Assembly (NCBI GenBank): GCA_020746105.1
Contig: CM036622.1
Coordinates: forward strand, 12,014,487-12,078,486
Source: Trogon surrucura
Taxonomy: Eukaryota; Chordata; Aves; Trogoniformes; Trogonidae
DNA length: 64,000 nt
Direction: 5' to 3'
Program-made: the position numbers and the translations under genes
Shown here: positions 14,301-26,635 of the stretch, piece by piece
Position numbering within the stretch: position 1 is the first letter of the stretch
How the letters are laid out: each line of letters starts with the position of its first letter
Notes under the pieces: generated by a model
Told to the model about the DNA's origin: nothing
What the model saw: only the letters and a program-made list of their open reading frames with translations
The model's database searches: none

Positions 14301-17300
14301 CCTCTCATGATTTTCAAAATCTCTCTTTAGCAATTTGAAGTCCTAAATCATTTGACGTGTTTCGTCATATTTGTCTCAGAAGAAGGAAAAAAAAAAAGCA
14401 ACAGTAAAATAACCCAAATACTTCCCGTGATCCGGAGGATGATGCGTTTTCTAACAGAAGAGAGGGTGGAAGAAGATTTTCTTAGCAAGCCAGTCATGCT
14501 TCAGATACCATGGCTGCAATCCCGCTTTCTCCCAAGAGAAAATGCCCCAGGGAAGCAAAGGTGTCACACATAGCCTGGTTTTGCTCCCCCTCTGTGAGAA
14601 AGGGAGCAAGTAGATACTTAAATTTACGTTTTATGCATTCCAGGCATTGAATTGAAGATAATTGTATCAAACCCACTCCCAGCAGTATTTTTGCATATTC
14701 CTGATCATTTGTACTCTCCACTCACAAGGTCAGATATAAGGTTTTGCTTCTGGACTATATGATGGGATGCAGAAATGTGTTTTATACAAAACACATTAAC
14801 CACTTAGGTTTTAAATTGAAATTTTAGTCTTTTAAATATCTCTTTGTAGCAAAATATACAGAGTTTGAAGTGTGTGTGTACCTTCAATCTGTCATTTATA
14901 TAAAAACCTGCTACCAGTCATATCAAATATCTGATCTCCTCCCAGATGCAGCACATAGAACTAACTCTTTTAAGAATTTGTTTTCTTTCTAGATAATTCG
15001 ATAGAGAGTATAAACATCTTCTGATAGACTTAAACACACCATTAATCAATAAATGATACCTGTAATATCAGTGTCAAGCAAAGAAGTCCCTTAAAAGAGT
15101 ATTTACATGGGGCTGAAATGTCCAGTTATGATATGCTCTTATCAAATATTTTGACTCATTATTGTGAGGATTCATAAAGAAAGACCCTGGCCATAGAAGG
15201 GATTACACCAGTAGTGGAGAGTGTAATCAGATACCTCATTTCAGCTTCTAATGTCATATCCAAATTCCAAAAAAAACCAGCAATTTTCAACAGTTTGACT
15301 TCAGGCACCAAGACCAGACCATAATCCATATTATTTAAGCTTGCTCAAAGCTTTCGTGAGTGATTCCACTGCAATCCTCAAATAACCCCCCTTGACAAAA
15401 GCTGAAGTGGAGGAGAGGTGAGACCACAACCCTGCAGTCAAGCTGCTCTATTTCTGATCTATGTTTAAAGGAATTCCTGTCTAGCAAGAGACAAAGCTCT
15501 GGTATAAAACGTGATTGGGCTTGAGTACAAGAGCTATCGAGAAACTCATTAATGTTTCAAAATGTCCTTACTAAAGGTGTCACAGCCTAAGCTCTAACCC
15601 AAATGAGTGCATAAGCCACATGTTATATGTATGAGTAGCCTCTTTGAAATCAGTGGAGCTGCTCCTACACTTGGATCAACATACAGTGAAATGCATGAGT
15701 AGATGGCAAGGATAAACTAAATTTTACACTATTTAGGCTATTTCCTAGTGCTGTTATAAGAGTAAGACATTTATTTACATTAAATTATGGTTTTTGCTTG
15801 TACACCAACTGGGTGGCATAGGAAAGTCATTTGTTTGAATTATACTGACAGCTTGCCAGGCAACAAAAGAAATTATAGAAGTTAATATATTTCATAATAA
15901 TCTTAGAGAGGGAAGATGGTTTGTATTATTATATAACAAACCTGATAATATCTGGAGAAACAATCACTGTAAACCAAGATGGATATCTTTAGTTAAAACA
16001 CAAACCCTATAACCAAAATATTTTTATGCTTGAATTTGTTTTCTAGGTCATTTTCTGACAAAGTTTATATTTGAATCTCATTTCATGTATTACTATAAAA
16101 TGACTGTTCACATTTCTTATACCAAACCAACTGTAAGAGAAGAAAACACTTTTGTGTTATTGTACAAAGTGTTCCCTCACACCTGGAAAGAATTGTATTA
16201 TTTTTTAATTTAAGTTCTAGTATAGAGAGGGGTCAAAGTTTGTCTATTCTCTGTGGAAGCTATTCTAGGCCTAATTTTACAGTGTAGGACAGGTCTGTTA
16301 ATATTTGTAATTACTTGTATTTACTCATAGTCATTAAATGCTCCTTTTTGTCTTTCATTTTCTACAGGGAACTGAGGTCTGCACTCAACCACAGAATCTG
16401 AACTGAAGTATTCTGCATTCCCACGAATAATGGGGTTTCACTTTCTATCCCTCCCCTTAACACTGGATTCTGTTTAGTTTCTGAGTACAATTCAATTTGG
16501 AATATTTAGATCTTAAGGACTTCATGACATTTTTAGCCTCCATTCAATAACAACTGAATTCACGTCCAGTTCAAGGTGTTCTCAAATAAGCTTTCCAGTT
16601 TGAATTTTAGTTCAAAATATTTGAGACCTAATGTTTTTCAAAGGGATCTCTGCTTTGTTTCAACCTCTAAAAAGAGGGTAAGAGAAGGTTTATATATGCA
16701 TATGAGTAACAAGTCCCTGCTGGCTTGGAAGGGGACTATCCTTACCTGTGTTATCACTGCAGTTGAAAATACTCATTAGGACACAGATTCCATTACGCCA
16801 GGCATGGTGCAAGTAGAGAGCAAAAATGTAGCTTTTTCAACTGCTTTACAGGTTGAAAAATAGGTTTATAGGCAGCTTCAGCTATTGTTTTATAAGTCCC
16901 TGTGGTATCCACACTGCAAGAAAAGTTCAACTACATTGGGTGTCGGCTAATTATCACAAAACTCATTCCAAGAAACTGCGGTTGGATTTATTTTCTTTAA
17001 CAGCAACCAGTAAGTGCTGAATTATCATTTGCTCCAAGGTTCTAACATAAAAACAAAGTTTTCCCGAAGTTTGAACTTGTCTTATAAAATGGCCTGGCAG
17101 GTATTTTTGTGAAATCTTTCACCTGGTTTAAATTGAGTCTTTGCATTTATCTGAAATTTAAGCTGAGTGATAGTGCAATCAATTGGACTGTTGTAACAGA
17201 GATCTTATCAGATGCATTAAACCCCTTCTAAAATCATTGAGTTTTTCACCTTGGTTCCCCCAGAGGGCCTTCCATTTCTAGACACCGAAGCACGTGGTTG

Positions 17301-17760
17301 CATGAGAAAGCACCGAGCTGGGTTTAGAATTGGTCTATGATATTATTTGCTCTGTGATATTTCTGTCACAAGTTAGTTCACTTAAGATGGCAGCCAGCAA
17401 CAGGAGGCTCAGAAAAAGTAGATTAATAACACCTTCATAGCTACTGACCTTCTGGCCCAAACAAATATCTCTTTTCTAACCTACTGTTCTAGCTTTTATT
17501 ATTCACACCGATGTAATGTGTGAAAGAATCTCTTGAATATACTAAATCAAAGATTCTTACATTTAAGGGTTCACACATTACTTCATGTTTATTGAGACAA
17601 AGATTAATGGAACAGATAGTGTAAATCAGCTTTGTAGTCCAGTGATTTTTTTATTGTAAGGTTATGAAAGCCATCTTCAAACATTTGTTTTCTTTCTACT
17701 TGACACCCTGTTACTTGAAATATTTATTTTTCACATGTGTTGGGACATTAAGTTAAAGCA
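11355..17760. other. Non-coding DNA, no gene recognised
   Basis: A GC-richer 190-bp patch (11355-11540) follows the pyrimidine tract and contains a perfect 14-bp tandem duplication at 11476-11503. The remainder is AT-rich with short ORFs only. Nothing resembling an exon of a known gene was recognised. Confidence 0.55.
11476..11503 (+). repeat. 14-bp perfect tandem duplication
   Basis: The unit AGCGTTGCCTTCTC occurs twice head to tail. It is a short local duplication beside the polypyrimidine tract, with no evident function. Confidence 0.9.
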
Positions 17761-18464
17761 AGAACAGCCCTGCAGAAAAGGATCTGGGGGTGCTGGTCAA
17801 CAGCAGCTCAACAGGAGCCAGGAGTGGACCCCAGTAGCCCAGAGGCCAAACCCCACTCTGGGGTACACCCAACAGAGCATGAGCAGCTGGTCAGAAGGGG
17901 TGATTGTTCCGCTGTGTTCAGCACTGGTGAGGCCTCGCCTTGAGCACTGTGTGTGGTTTTGGGCCACACCATTTAAGAAGGATGTGAAGGTCCTCAAATG
18001 TGCCAAGAGGAGGTGAAAGGGCGGGAAGGAATGTCCTATGAGGAGCGGCTGAGGACTCTGGTTTTGTCTAGTTTGGAGGGAAGGAGGCCGAGGGTCAACT
18101 CCATTTCTCTCTACAACTTCCAGAGGAGGGGATGTGGAAAGAGAGATGCTGAGGTCTTCTCCCCGAGATCCAGTGATAGAATGTGTGGGAATGGCTCAAG
18201 GCTGCACCAGAGAGGTTCAGACTGGACATTATGAAGGATTTCTCACTAAGAGTGTGGTCAAACACGGGAACAGGATTCCTAGAGATGTACCTGGTCAATG
18301 CCCAAATCCTGTCCATGTTACAGAGGCATTTGGACAATGCACTTCATAATACGCTTTAACCTGTGGTCAGCCCTGAACTGGTCATGCAGTTGAAATAGGT
18401 GATCATAGTAGGTCCCTTCCAGCTGAAATGATTCTAGTATTCTATTCCATTCCGTTCCATTCCA
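17761..18464 (+). mobile_element. CR1 LINE fragment, 5'-truncated
   Basis: About 700 bp of the 3' part of a chicken-repeat-1 type non-LTR retrotransposon in plus orientation. Diagnostic phrases are GGATCTGGGGGTGCTGGTC, CTGGTGAGGCCTCGCCTTGAG, CCTATGAGGAGCGGCTGAG and GGTCCCTTCCAGCTGAAATG, ending in ATTCTAGTATTCTAT. The tail runs into a short (ATTCC)n extension to about 18464. The body carries stops and indels, so no reverse transcriptase frame is intact. Truncation at the 5' end is typical of CR1 insertions in birds. Short ORFs reported here on either strand belong to the repeat. Confidence 0.9.
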
Positions 18465-21400
18465 ACATCTCGGTCCCTTTATGATACTCAGAACCCAACA
18501 TGTCCAGGTGTTTCTAGTCATATCATGAAATGTTGTTGTCCTCTAAATCTCTACTACTTCTTAGGATTTTTACCCTAAAATCATTATCCACCTTGTTTTT
18601 GTAAAGAAGTTGTTAGGCTGGAGAATAAATACAGGCTCCAGCATTCCTGCATCATCCTAACTGCTATCATCTTAACACTATCCTGTGATGGAACACAGAA
18701 GTAGATAACCATATAAGTACTTCATGACTGAAGGTGAACAAGTTGCAGACATCATGTTTACAGAAATGACAAGTTACCAAAATGTGAACATAAATATACA
18801 GGTATTTGTCTGACCTTGTTCTTACAGTGTCTGAACACTGCATTGCCTTTAACAAATTGGCCTTTGTAGTATCCATGAGAGATGAAACAGGCAACATGGG
18901 GCCCTAGGGCCTCCCTGCAAGCCTTTAAGGGCATTGAGGTAATTGCAAACAACCAGTACTGAGACTAAGAGGGAATTTAGGTCAGGTGGGTCTACACCTT
19001 GCCTAACTGACAGATTTTACAGGTTTTGATATATGGAGACACTACAGCAGTGGAGTATTTGCACAGATGCAGCCATATCAGCAAAACATGTGCCTTGTGC
19101 CAATGATCCCTCCAGAGCCAAACAAGACACAGCAATAAAAGCTGGCAGAAGCCTCAAACCCATATGCAATTTTGCCCATTTTCTTCACCTCCTAACCAAG
19201 CAGCAGAGGTATATCAACATCTTATTGTGCCGAGGACAGCTGTGCCAGTGTTAAGGACAGGCCGCTCTAGCTGTGGAGTGGGAGGATGCCCTGCACCGGC
19301 TGACGTGGCGGACACCATGTCCCTGGGCCAGGAGAAGGTGCTTTTGGTAGCAATGTTAGGTGGCAATATCAGCTGGTTTTCTCAAGCCTTACTCTGAGCA
19401 GAGCCTTCGTGTTTTGGCCCAGATCAAACGTGAAGTTTGTAAGGACTCAGAGGCAGGTGTCCAGCTCTTGGCACACATGCCAGTTGAAACTTCTTTTCAC
19501 CATGCCGGACATGTTTCAGACTCCAGCCTTATCACACTGTTCCTCACCAAAATGAATACTGTACTGCCAGACCTCTTTCTTTTTCTTTTCTGTGGTGTTT
19601 TTTTTGTTTGTTTGTTTTTTTTTAAAGTATAACGTCTATCTTAGCTTATTGCTTTTTTTTGGCAAATGTTAACGAGGGACATATTTCTGCATGTTAAACA
19701 TGTAGTAGCCCAGCTGCAAGGGATGGACAATACTTACACAAAGTTAGGCATACGAATGATAAGACTGTTAAAGTAGAACTTGCTGTAACTTACTGGGAGT
19801 GTATTAGTTAGTGCTTAGAAATTTTCTGTGTCATAACCCTCTCGACCGCTACAGGCTGGTACCCATCAGCGAGCGCGATGCTTCCTTGCAGGCCTGGCTC
19901 AGCTGTGCTTTAAAACAGCCACCACTTCCCAATGTGAAACTTAAAAAGCGTGTGGTCGAGTCCGCACAAGCTTTCTAGACTGCATTTCTTCTGATTTCCA
20001 CAGGATAAGTCAAACCTTTAGGGCTTGCAGACCCTTAGTTAAATTAAAACAGCTCATGAAAGACAGGATTGTATAAACAGAGTCTGAAGGCGCTCTGTTT
20101 GAAATCAAGCCAAAGCAAACGCTGCGGCCAGCTCGTCCTTTCCTTTTGATTGCCTCTCTCCGCTCCACACCGCAGCGAGGGACACCTTTGCCAGAGGGCT
20201 CCTGACCTCCCCTGTGCCCCTCGCTGACCCCCAGCCGCCCAGCTGGTTTTAATCGCAGAAGGCCGACGCCAGGTCCTTCAGCATGTCCTTTAGTGGCATC
20301 TCTCCATTTCTTCCACTGGAGGTATGTAAGGTCCTGCTCAGCCGGCTGCTGGTCATGTCCCTCCACCTCTTGCCCTGTGAGCTCCTTGGGGAGGGGACAG
20401 GTATGCAAGATCCAAAACTGGTTCCTGAGGAAAGGATATTTTGCTTTTCAGATACAATATTCTGTTTGTTTTTCATAAGTCTAACAAAAACCTGAACGTG
20501 TTAGAACATGTTTTGTATTAGACAGCAAAGCAAATAATCGGTTTGGTGACATCTGAATTTTTTTGACAAGTACCGGGGATTTAAAGCTGTTAGAAAATAA
20601 TTTGCAAAATAGCTTTTATCAAAGTAAGACAAATGAGTTTACTAAATTGCGAAGAAGTGAATAGCAACATGAAGAAAAGGTGAAGATCATATCCCCCACT
20701 TCCATAAACAATTCCCTTGAAATTGATCATAATCCGGGAGCTACTTATAGGTGTGAATATAGTACCTGATAGTAGGTACAGATTTCTGCTGCTAAGATTG
20801 GAGGGAGCAGTAGGGTGATTGATTCCATGAGATTTAAAATGAGATTATATGGTCTGCTGTGTGTTAGGGCTGCAGAATTTCTCTGTTAGACCATCTAGGA
20901 ATATTTTAAAATTCAGCTTTCATGTGGTGGCTATAGATCTCTGTTTTTTTTTTTAATTTTCTATTGCTTTGCAGCCTTCACCTAATCAATTCCTAATGAG
21001 CAAAAATTATACTTAATATCGTAACCAGAGGGATTCTAGATTCCGTGGGCAAAACTGTTCAATCATCTGGAGGATTTGAATAACAGAATCTCATTACTTA
21101 CAATGGAAATTGAGCAGTCCAAACACACAGAAATCTGAACCTTTAAAAGTATTTTTTTTGCTGAACGATTTTGTGTCATTATCCAGGAACACAGAAGCAT
21201 GACTTGCCAGCTTTGTTGTTGAGCTCCTAGTTCACTGAGCACAATATTGGGTCTATTTAACCAGTGTCTATAATGGTCATGGCTGTGAAGAAAAAGGCCA
21301 ATGTCTGAGAGAATAACAGGTGCAGAGCACCTGCAACAGTAGCACTAGGACCAGTGAACTGCCCTATTCATCCCAGTGAGTCCAAGGTGTAGTTTTACGA

Positions 21401-24400
21401 TACAGCTGAGCCACTCGATGTGCAAACTTCTCACCAACTGGCCTGGTCTCCTCCTTCACCATTTCCTTAGAGCCAACTCTGGAGCCTGCTTGAATAGAGT
21501 AAGGCAGGTCAGGGAAACAGCATAGAAGAAAATTTGCCATTTCTACCCCATAAAAGGGGGAAGGAAGGAAGGACTCATTATTTCCTTAAACTGAGAGGAG
21601 GAGGAGAACAGATTTTAAAATCTGTAGCCTGCAAATGTAAGAATATAGCAAGTTATTCCTCTCCTTAGGTAAGGCTCAGTATATGATCAAAAAACATCTC
21701 ATCATAAATACTACTTACCTTGTTAAAGATCCCTGACCAAGCAAGCGGCCACAGAAGTTCATTAGCCACAGCAGCATTTTGCTGCTCCCAGCCCTGAGAG
21801 CCTGGCTCCAGCCTTGGATGGAGGAGAGGAGGGAAGCAGCTGCCAGCGAGGTTATGCTGGCACAGGACCTCATCTGAGACTTTGCTCCCTTCCAGGCTGG
21901 CGTAGAGGTCACTATGCTGCATGGGTGTTGTGGGGGGACACGCTGTACACTGCAGTTCCCTGAGAGGCTTACACCCATGATCTCCTCCTCCCCAGCCAAG
22001 GGTGCCCACCGCCCTCCTGGGGAAATACTCACGCTCATTCCTGTGTTCATCCAGTCAATTGATGCATGAGCTGGGAGAGAGGACAGGACTGAAATGGATT
22101 GGGTGGCTCTTTTTGGCACTCCTAGGTGAGCTTAAGGCCATGAGAAATTTCTAACGTGTGCAGGTGTGTGTTCATGGTGTAACTATGCCAGCAACCTGTT
22201 TTCTGACTATCACCCCTCAGTGTGGTGTCCGGAGTTGCTGTCATTTAGGAGACTGATTGCCGCTATTGGCTTAAGAAAAAAAGGGCAATGGGTAACAGAG
22301 TCCTATGAGAGCAGGGTGTGCACATCTTCCATATATCTCGTTTCAGAGCCTTACACAGGCAGAAAATGGAATGGGTTGATTATTTCCCCTCTAATTTACC
22401 CTTTAGGCTATCCAATGGGAAAGCTTTGCTATTAAGCTCAGTTATAAACAGAATCAATGACCCACCATATAGTAGAGTTGCTTGTCTCTATTATAAATTT
22501 CCTATTTCATCTAGTGACACCACCACAGCATTTTCAGGAAATCAAGTGCTGAATGAGAAGCAGCTGGCACAAGCTGAATTGGACAGGAATGCAGCGATTC
22601 TGGTCAACTGTGGAAAAGAGAAATGTTTCAAAAATTTTATGATACATAAACATTATCTCCTCTTGCCTCTCATGTCAGCACACAGGTCTTAAGTCATGCT
22701 AATCCCATCATCAAGTTTAGAAAGTCCTTGGAGCACCAGCAAAACATGCCTTTGGATTTCCTTGCAAGCAAAGATCTGATCTCAACCAGTTTCATCATTC
22801 TTGATGCTAGAAAAGTGGGGGCAGTGGTGGAGAGCCTCGTTCTGGCAGAAAAATGCAGCTTACTCATGCTGGCAGCTGCAGATGTCCCTGCTATTCATCC
22901 ACCTCTTTGTATTCCAAACACTGCCAGTCAAATTTCAAAATTTAATCTTCACATTCCACTATCACCTCAAAATCCACCTATCTCATTTCCCAGACTAATT
23001 ACACAAGACCTAAAGAAAGCATTTTTCTTATCAAAAGGTGCTTAGTTCTCATAAGCAGAGACTGGTAAGTAAAGTTTTCATAGTTAAAACAGAATTAATC
23101 CACCCTTAAAGCATTCCTTATCATTTCCTTTGGACAAGGATTTTCCCTTTTAATATTATGTGCATATTTTCATTACCATAACTCCACTTTTGCCCAAGGC
23201 AGGAAGACAAGAAATTTCCTGAAGCGCAAACAAAAAAATAAGTTCAAGCACGATTTCCTTAAGGCAGAAGCAAAGAACACTGAACTTGGGTTTATTTACG
23301 TTCATAAATCTGAATAAAGTCATATGAGTTAGATATCATAAAAATCAAGGTATCCTATAATATTTCCTATAAATGAAAAATATAAAAGCCTCTTATTTTG
23401 ATCTGGAAGTGGACAGTGCTTTACAGGAACATGAGACCAGGTTTCTGTTTCAGGAAATGGGAGACAAGTTTACATTAAGTCAATGTAGAACAATGTCTGT
23501 GGTGGTAGATAAGCAGAATGACAGCACACCTTAGCTTCTTTACAAAGAATAGAGTCTGCATTTTACTTCTTTTTGAAAAGAAGAAGCATTACTAGTTTGT
23601 ATGTCATTTCTGGCCTATGTTATATGAATTAACCAATTTCTGTGAAAACAGGCTGACCTATTTTCCAGAAATGCAAAGCACAATGAAAGGAATCCTCTCT
23701 AGGCATTAACGTTGGACCTGTCTAACCCATGTTAATGTTTTTAAACAAAACCAACCACTGTCAGGCTTTTAGTGCTTTTTCTGTTGTTCGTTACTACTGA
23801 AGCAGAGGCTTTCCTAATAAAGAAATCAAACTGGAATCTGACACTTCAGAGTCAGAGTAGTTGCAGAGAACAAAACCATAATGAAAACAATATCCTTCGA
23901 CCAGAGTTTCACATGTGTTAGCGGTTACGGTCGCCGCCTTTCTCAGCACTGCCTATCTACATGGTCGTGGTCTGCAAAGCGAGTTCAAAGGGTTTTTCTA
24001 CGCTGGAAATGCGACTGCTTCAGCTGCAGCACAGCACCTCTTCGTGTGCATCTTAAAGCTGAAGAGAAGACCTCGGCTTGCTTCTGCCCTACAGAAAAGC
24101 AAAACACGGTTAGTGCACACAGATGGACCAACACTCTTCTCTTTGCTCAGTCACTTTTTATTTTGTCAAATCAGTATCAAACACTTCAACTAATTCAAGA
24201 ATTCTCTGGGCCCTAGGTTGTTTGTCCCATAGGTTTTTTTGCAGGTGTTGCTATTGCTTGGCTGTCACAGGCAGGATCATGGGCTGAGCAGGTTGTAGAT
24301 CTGATGTGACAGAATTATCCTTTTATGCATGTGGTGGTACAACTCTGTACTTAGACCAGGGATGAACAGTTGGTTCTAATCCTGTAAATTATACTTTACG

Positions 24401-26424
24401 ACTAACTTCAAGTGGTCCAGGATTTCCCCTCAGATCTTTAAAACCAAATAGTGCTGACTGGGAATAAGTTTCAATTGAAAAATAAAAATATATATTCTAG
24501 ACAAGAATGTTCAATAAAGGATCAGATCAGCCCCATGCTTAAAAAATCACCACTGTCAAATCAATTTTGACCCAAACTATCCCACATGAAAAAAAGCCCT
24601 TCAGATGTTTCACTGGAAAGTTAAGTGAAGCAAACATAATAACTGCCATACTGTTTCTTCCAGAAGTCCCCTCAAATCCATTGTGCTGTTACTGAAAAGC
24701 TGATGGCTTGTGCTCCCTCAGCTGGTTAATTCATGAACATTTCCCAGAGCAACGCTGTTACTGATCCTGAATTTTCTGCAGTTTGCTAATATGTTTCCGT
24801 GTGCAAAGATATTTGTCTCTACAAGAAGAGCTTAACAATAGTGATAACAGTACAGTGCAGGGAAGAAGAAAGAGCAACTCTCAGGGCCCTGCACGTTATC
24901 TTGAGTTGTCTGACAGCAGTATCGGAAGATAACAAGTGAAAGCAAACATTGACTTTTCCTTCTCATCTCCACACACTTAATTAGACTTCACCCTGACAAA
25001 TAAACAGCACAAACCTATGATTCTGTGCTCTTGTACAACATTTCATATGACGTTGTAATTAATTCAGGAAAATAGTGTCTTCTACTCTGGAATTCCCTAA
25101 GGTGTTTTTTTCACTCTTATTTTCAGTGGATTTTTATTATTCAAGCACTGTCCTCTTGGTGAAAAGCACGCAGGACTGACCACATGCCCTCAAATACGCA
25201 GCCTGTGGAATCCATTCACTGTAACAACCCAGCATAGGCTTAAATAGACAAGCAGGAGGCTTCTCATCCACCCAGCTGTGCTCCCTTTGAGGTTTTACTT
25301 GAGATACCAGGAAATTCGTTTTTGTCTCTGCACCAGATATTTTACAATGGAAAATTATTTGCCACTATCTTCGATTAAATTATTTCCTATACTTATTACT
25401 CTTTCTTCTTTTCCTTCCTTTTTAGGGAAATCTAACTGAAATGTGGTAGGCCTACTTTCTCTTATTACATTACTATAAAAATAAAACACAGCTTCAGTAT
25501 GTTCAGTATATTTAGTGTAAACATGTAATTAAGTGTCAGCAAAGGAAATTCAATAATTCTTTTTAATTTACACCTTTTGGGTAGATTAAAGTGTTACATG
25601 CTTTCAGTGTAAGGGATATTTCCTTTAGATGTCAAGAAGAAAACGAAGAAAAAATAGGGCTTCTAGGAACTAAATTTCTCCAGTGAACAATTCTTCCTTT
25701 ATTTGTGTTTCTTTATAAATAGATATATTACAGGTTTCTTTCATGAACAGCTATGTTGGGTTGGTTGGGGTTTTTTTTCAGTAGGGACCTGACATTTTCC
25801 TATACCAGACAAGTATGCTGAAATAAAGCCATAGGAACCTAGTTATTCCATTTAGCCATGGAAAACTGACACTGAAAAGTGCTTCTACAGGAATGACCTG
25901 GAAAAAGTAAGCATCTTTTTTTTTTTTTTTCCCCCCATAACTTAGATACAGGTAATATTCCACAGAAATAACATATCATTTTGCTTGTAAGCATTTTGCT
26001 ATAAGACATTAGATATCAAATTAAGAAAGCTTTGCAGATGCAGTTGAGTTCAGATGAGTGCAGCCATCTGCCAGAAACCCCTATGGAGACTGGTTCCTGA
26101 TTCTACTTAATACCAAAGTAAACTTTAAATTCATCAATAAGGAATTGAAAAGGCTTCAGAAAGGACTCAGATTCTTCTCCTGCAATGCCTTGAATCAAGG
26201 CTAAGGTAGATTTGATGTGGGAGAATAATAGAGTGAATTGAGTGCAAGTTGATAAAGGAGACAAATAGCAGCCATGGCAAGTGAAGAATGTGTTTTTCCC
26301 TGGGTCTATTGGACAGTGGTGATACCAGATCGTGGTCGAATGTGTCTCAGCTTTTGCCTGAAGTTCCCTGAGGAGCTTTAGAAGGAGACATTAGCTTCCA
26401 GCCAGCCCTGCAATGTGAGCCAAG
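18465..26424. other. Non-coding DNA with two CpG-enriched patches
   Basis: No recognised gene. There are three points of note: CpG enrichment at about 19840-20290; a GC-richer segment (21719-22032) bounded on the minus strand by consensus splice donors; and a small CpG cluster at 23915-24060. These are discussed as findings. T-rich low-complexity sequence lies at about 19580-19625. Confidence 0.5.
25916..25936 (+). repeat. T15C6 homopolymer tract
   Basis: Fifteen thymines followed directly by six cytosines. Low-complexity sequence, prone to length error and slippage. Confidence 0.95.
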
Positions 26425-26635
26425 GCAACGTGGTCAGACATCGGAACAGACTGCCTAGGGAGGTGGTTGAGTCGCCATCCCTGGATGTGTTTCAGTGTCG
26501 CTTAGATGTGGTGTTGGGTGATATGGCTTAGGGGCGAACTTGTAGTGTAGGGCTAATGGTTGTAGTGTAGGGTTAATGGTTGGACTTGATGATCCCAAGG
26601 GTCTTTTCCAACCTGAACTGTTCTATGATTCTATA
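26425..26635 (+). mobile_element. CR1 LINE 3'-end fragment
   Basis: About 210 bp of the CR1 3' end in plus orientation. It contains the phrases GGTCAGACATCGGAACAGACTG, AGGGAGGTGGTTGAGTCGCCATCCCTGGA, GGTTGGACTTGATGATC and TTTTCCAACCTGAACTGTTC (each shortened here to a recognisable core). It ends in TTCTATGATTCTAT, the classic CR1 terminal octamer repeat. It is heavily 5'-truncated and non-coding. A 20-bp internal tandem duplication (26541-26580) separates it from the usual CR1 pattern. Confidence 0.92.
26541..26580 (+). repeat. 20-bp tandem duplication inside CR1
   Basis: The unit TGTAGTGTAGGGCTAATGGT is followed immediately by a copy differing at one base (C to T). It lies within the CR1 3' region and probably arose after or during insertion. 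Confidence 0.9.
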
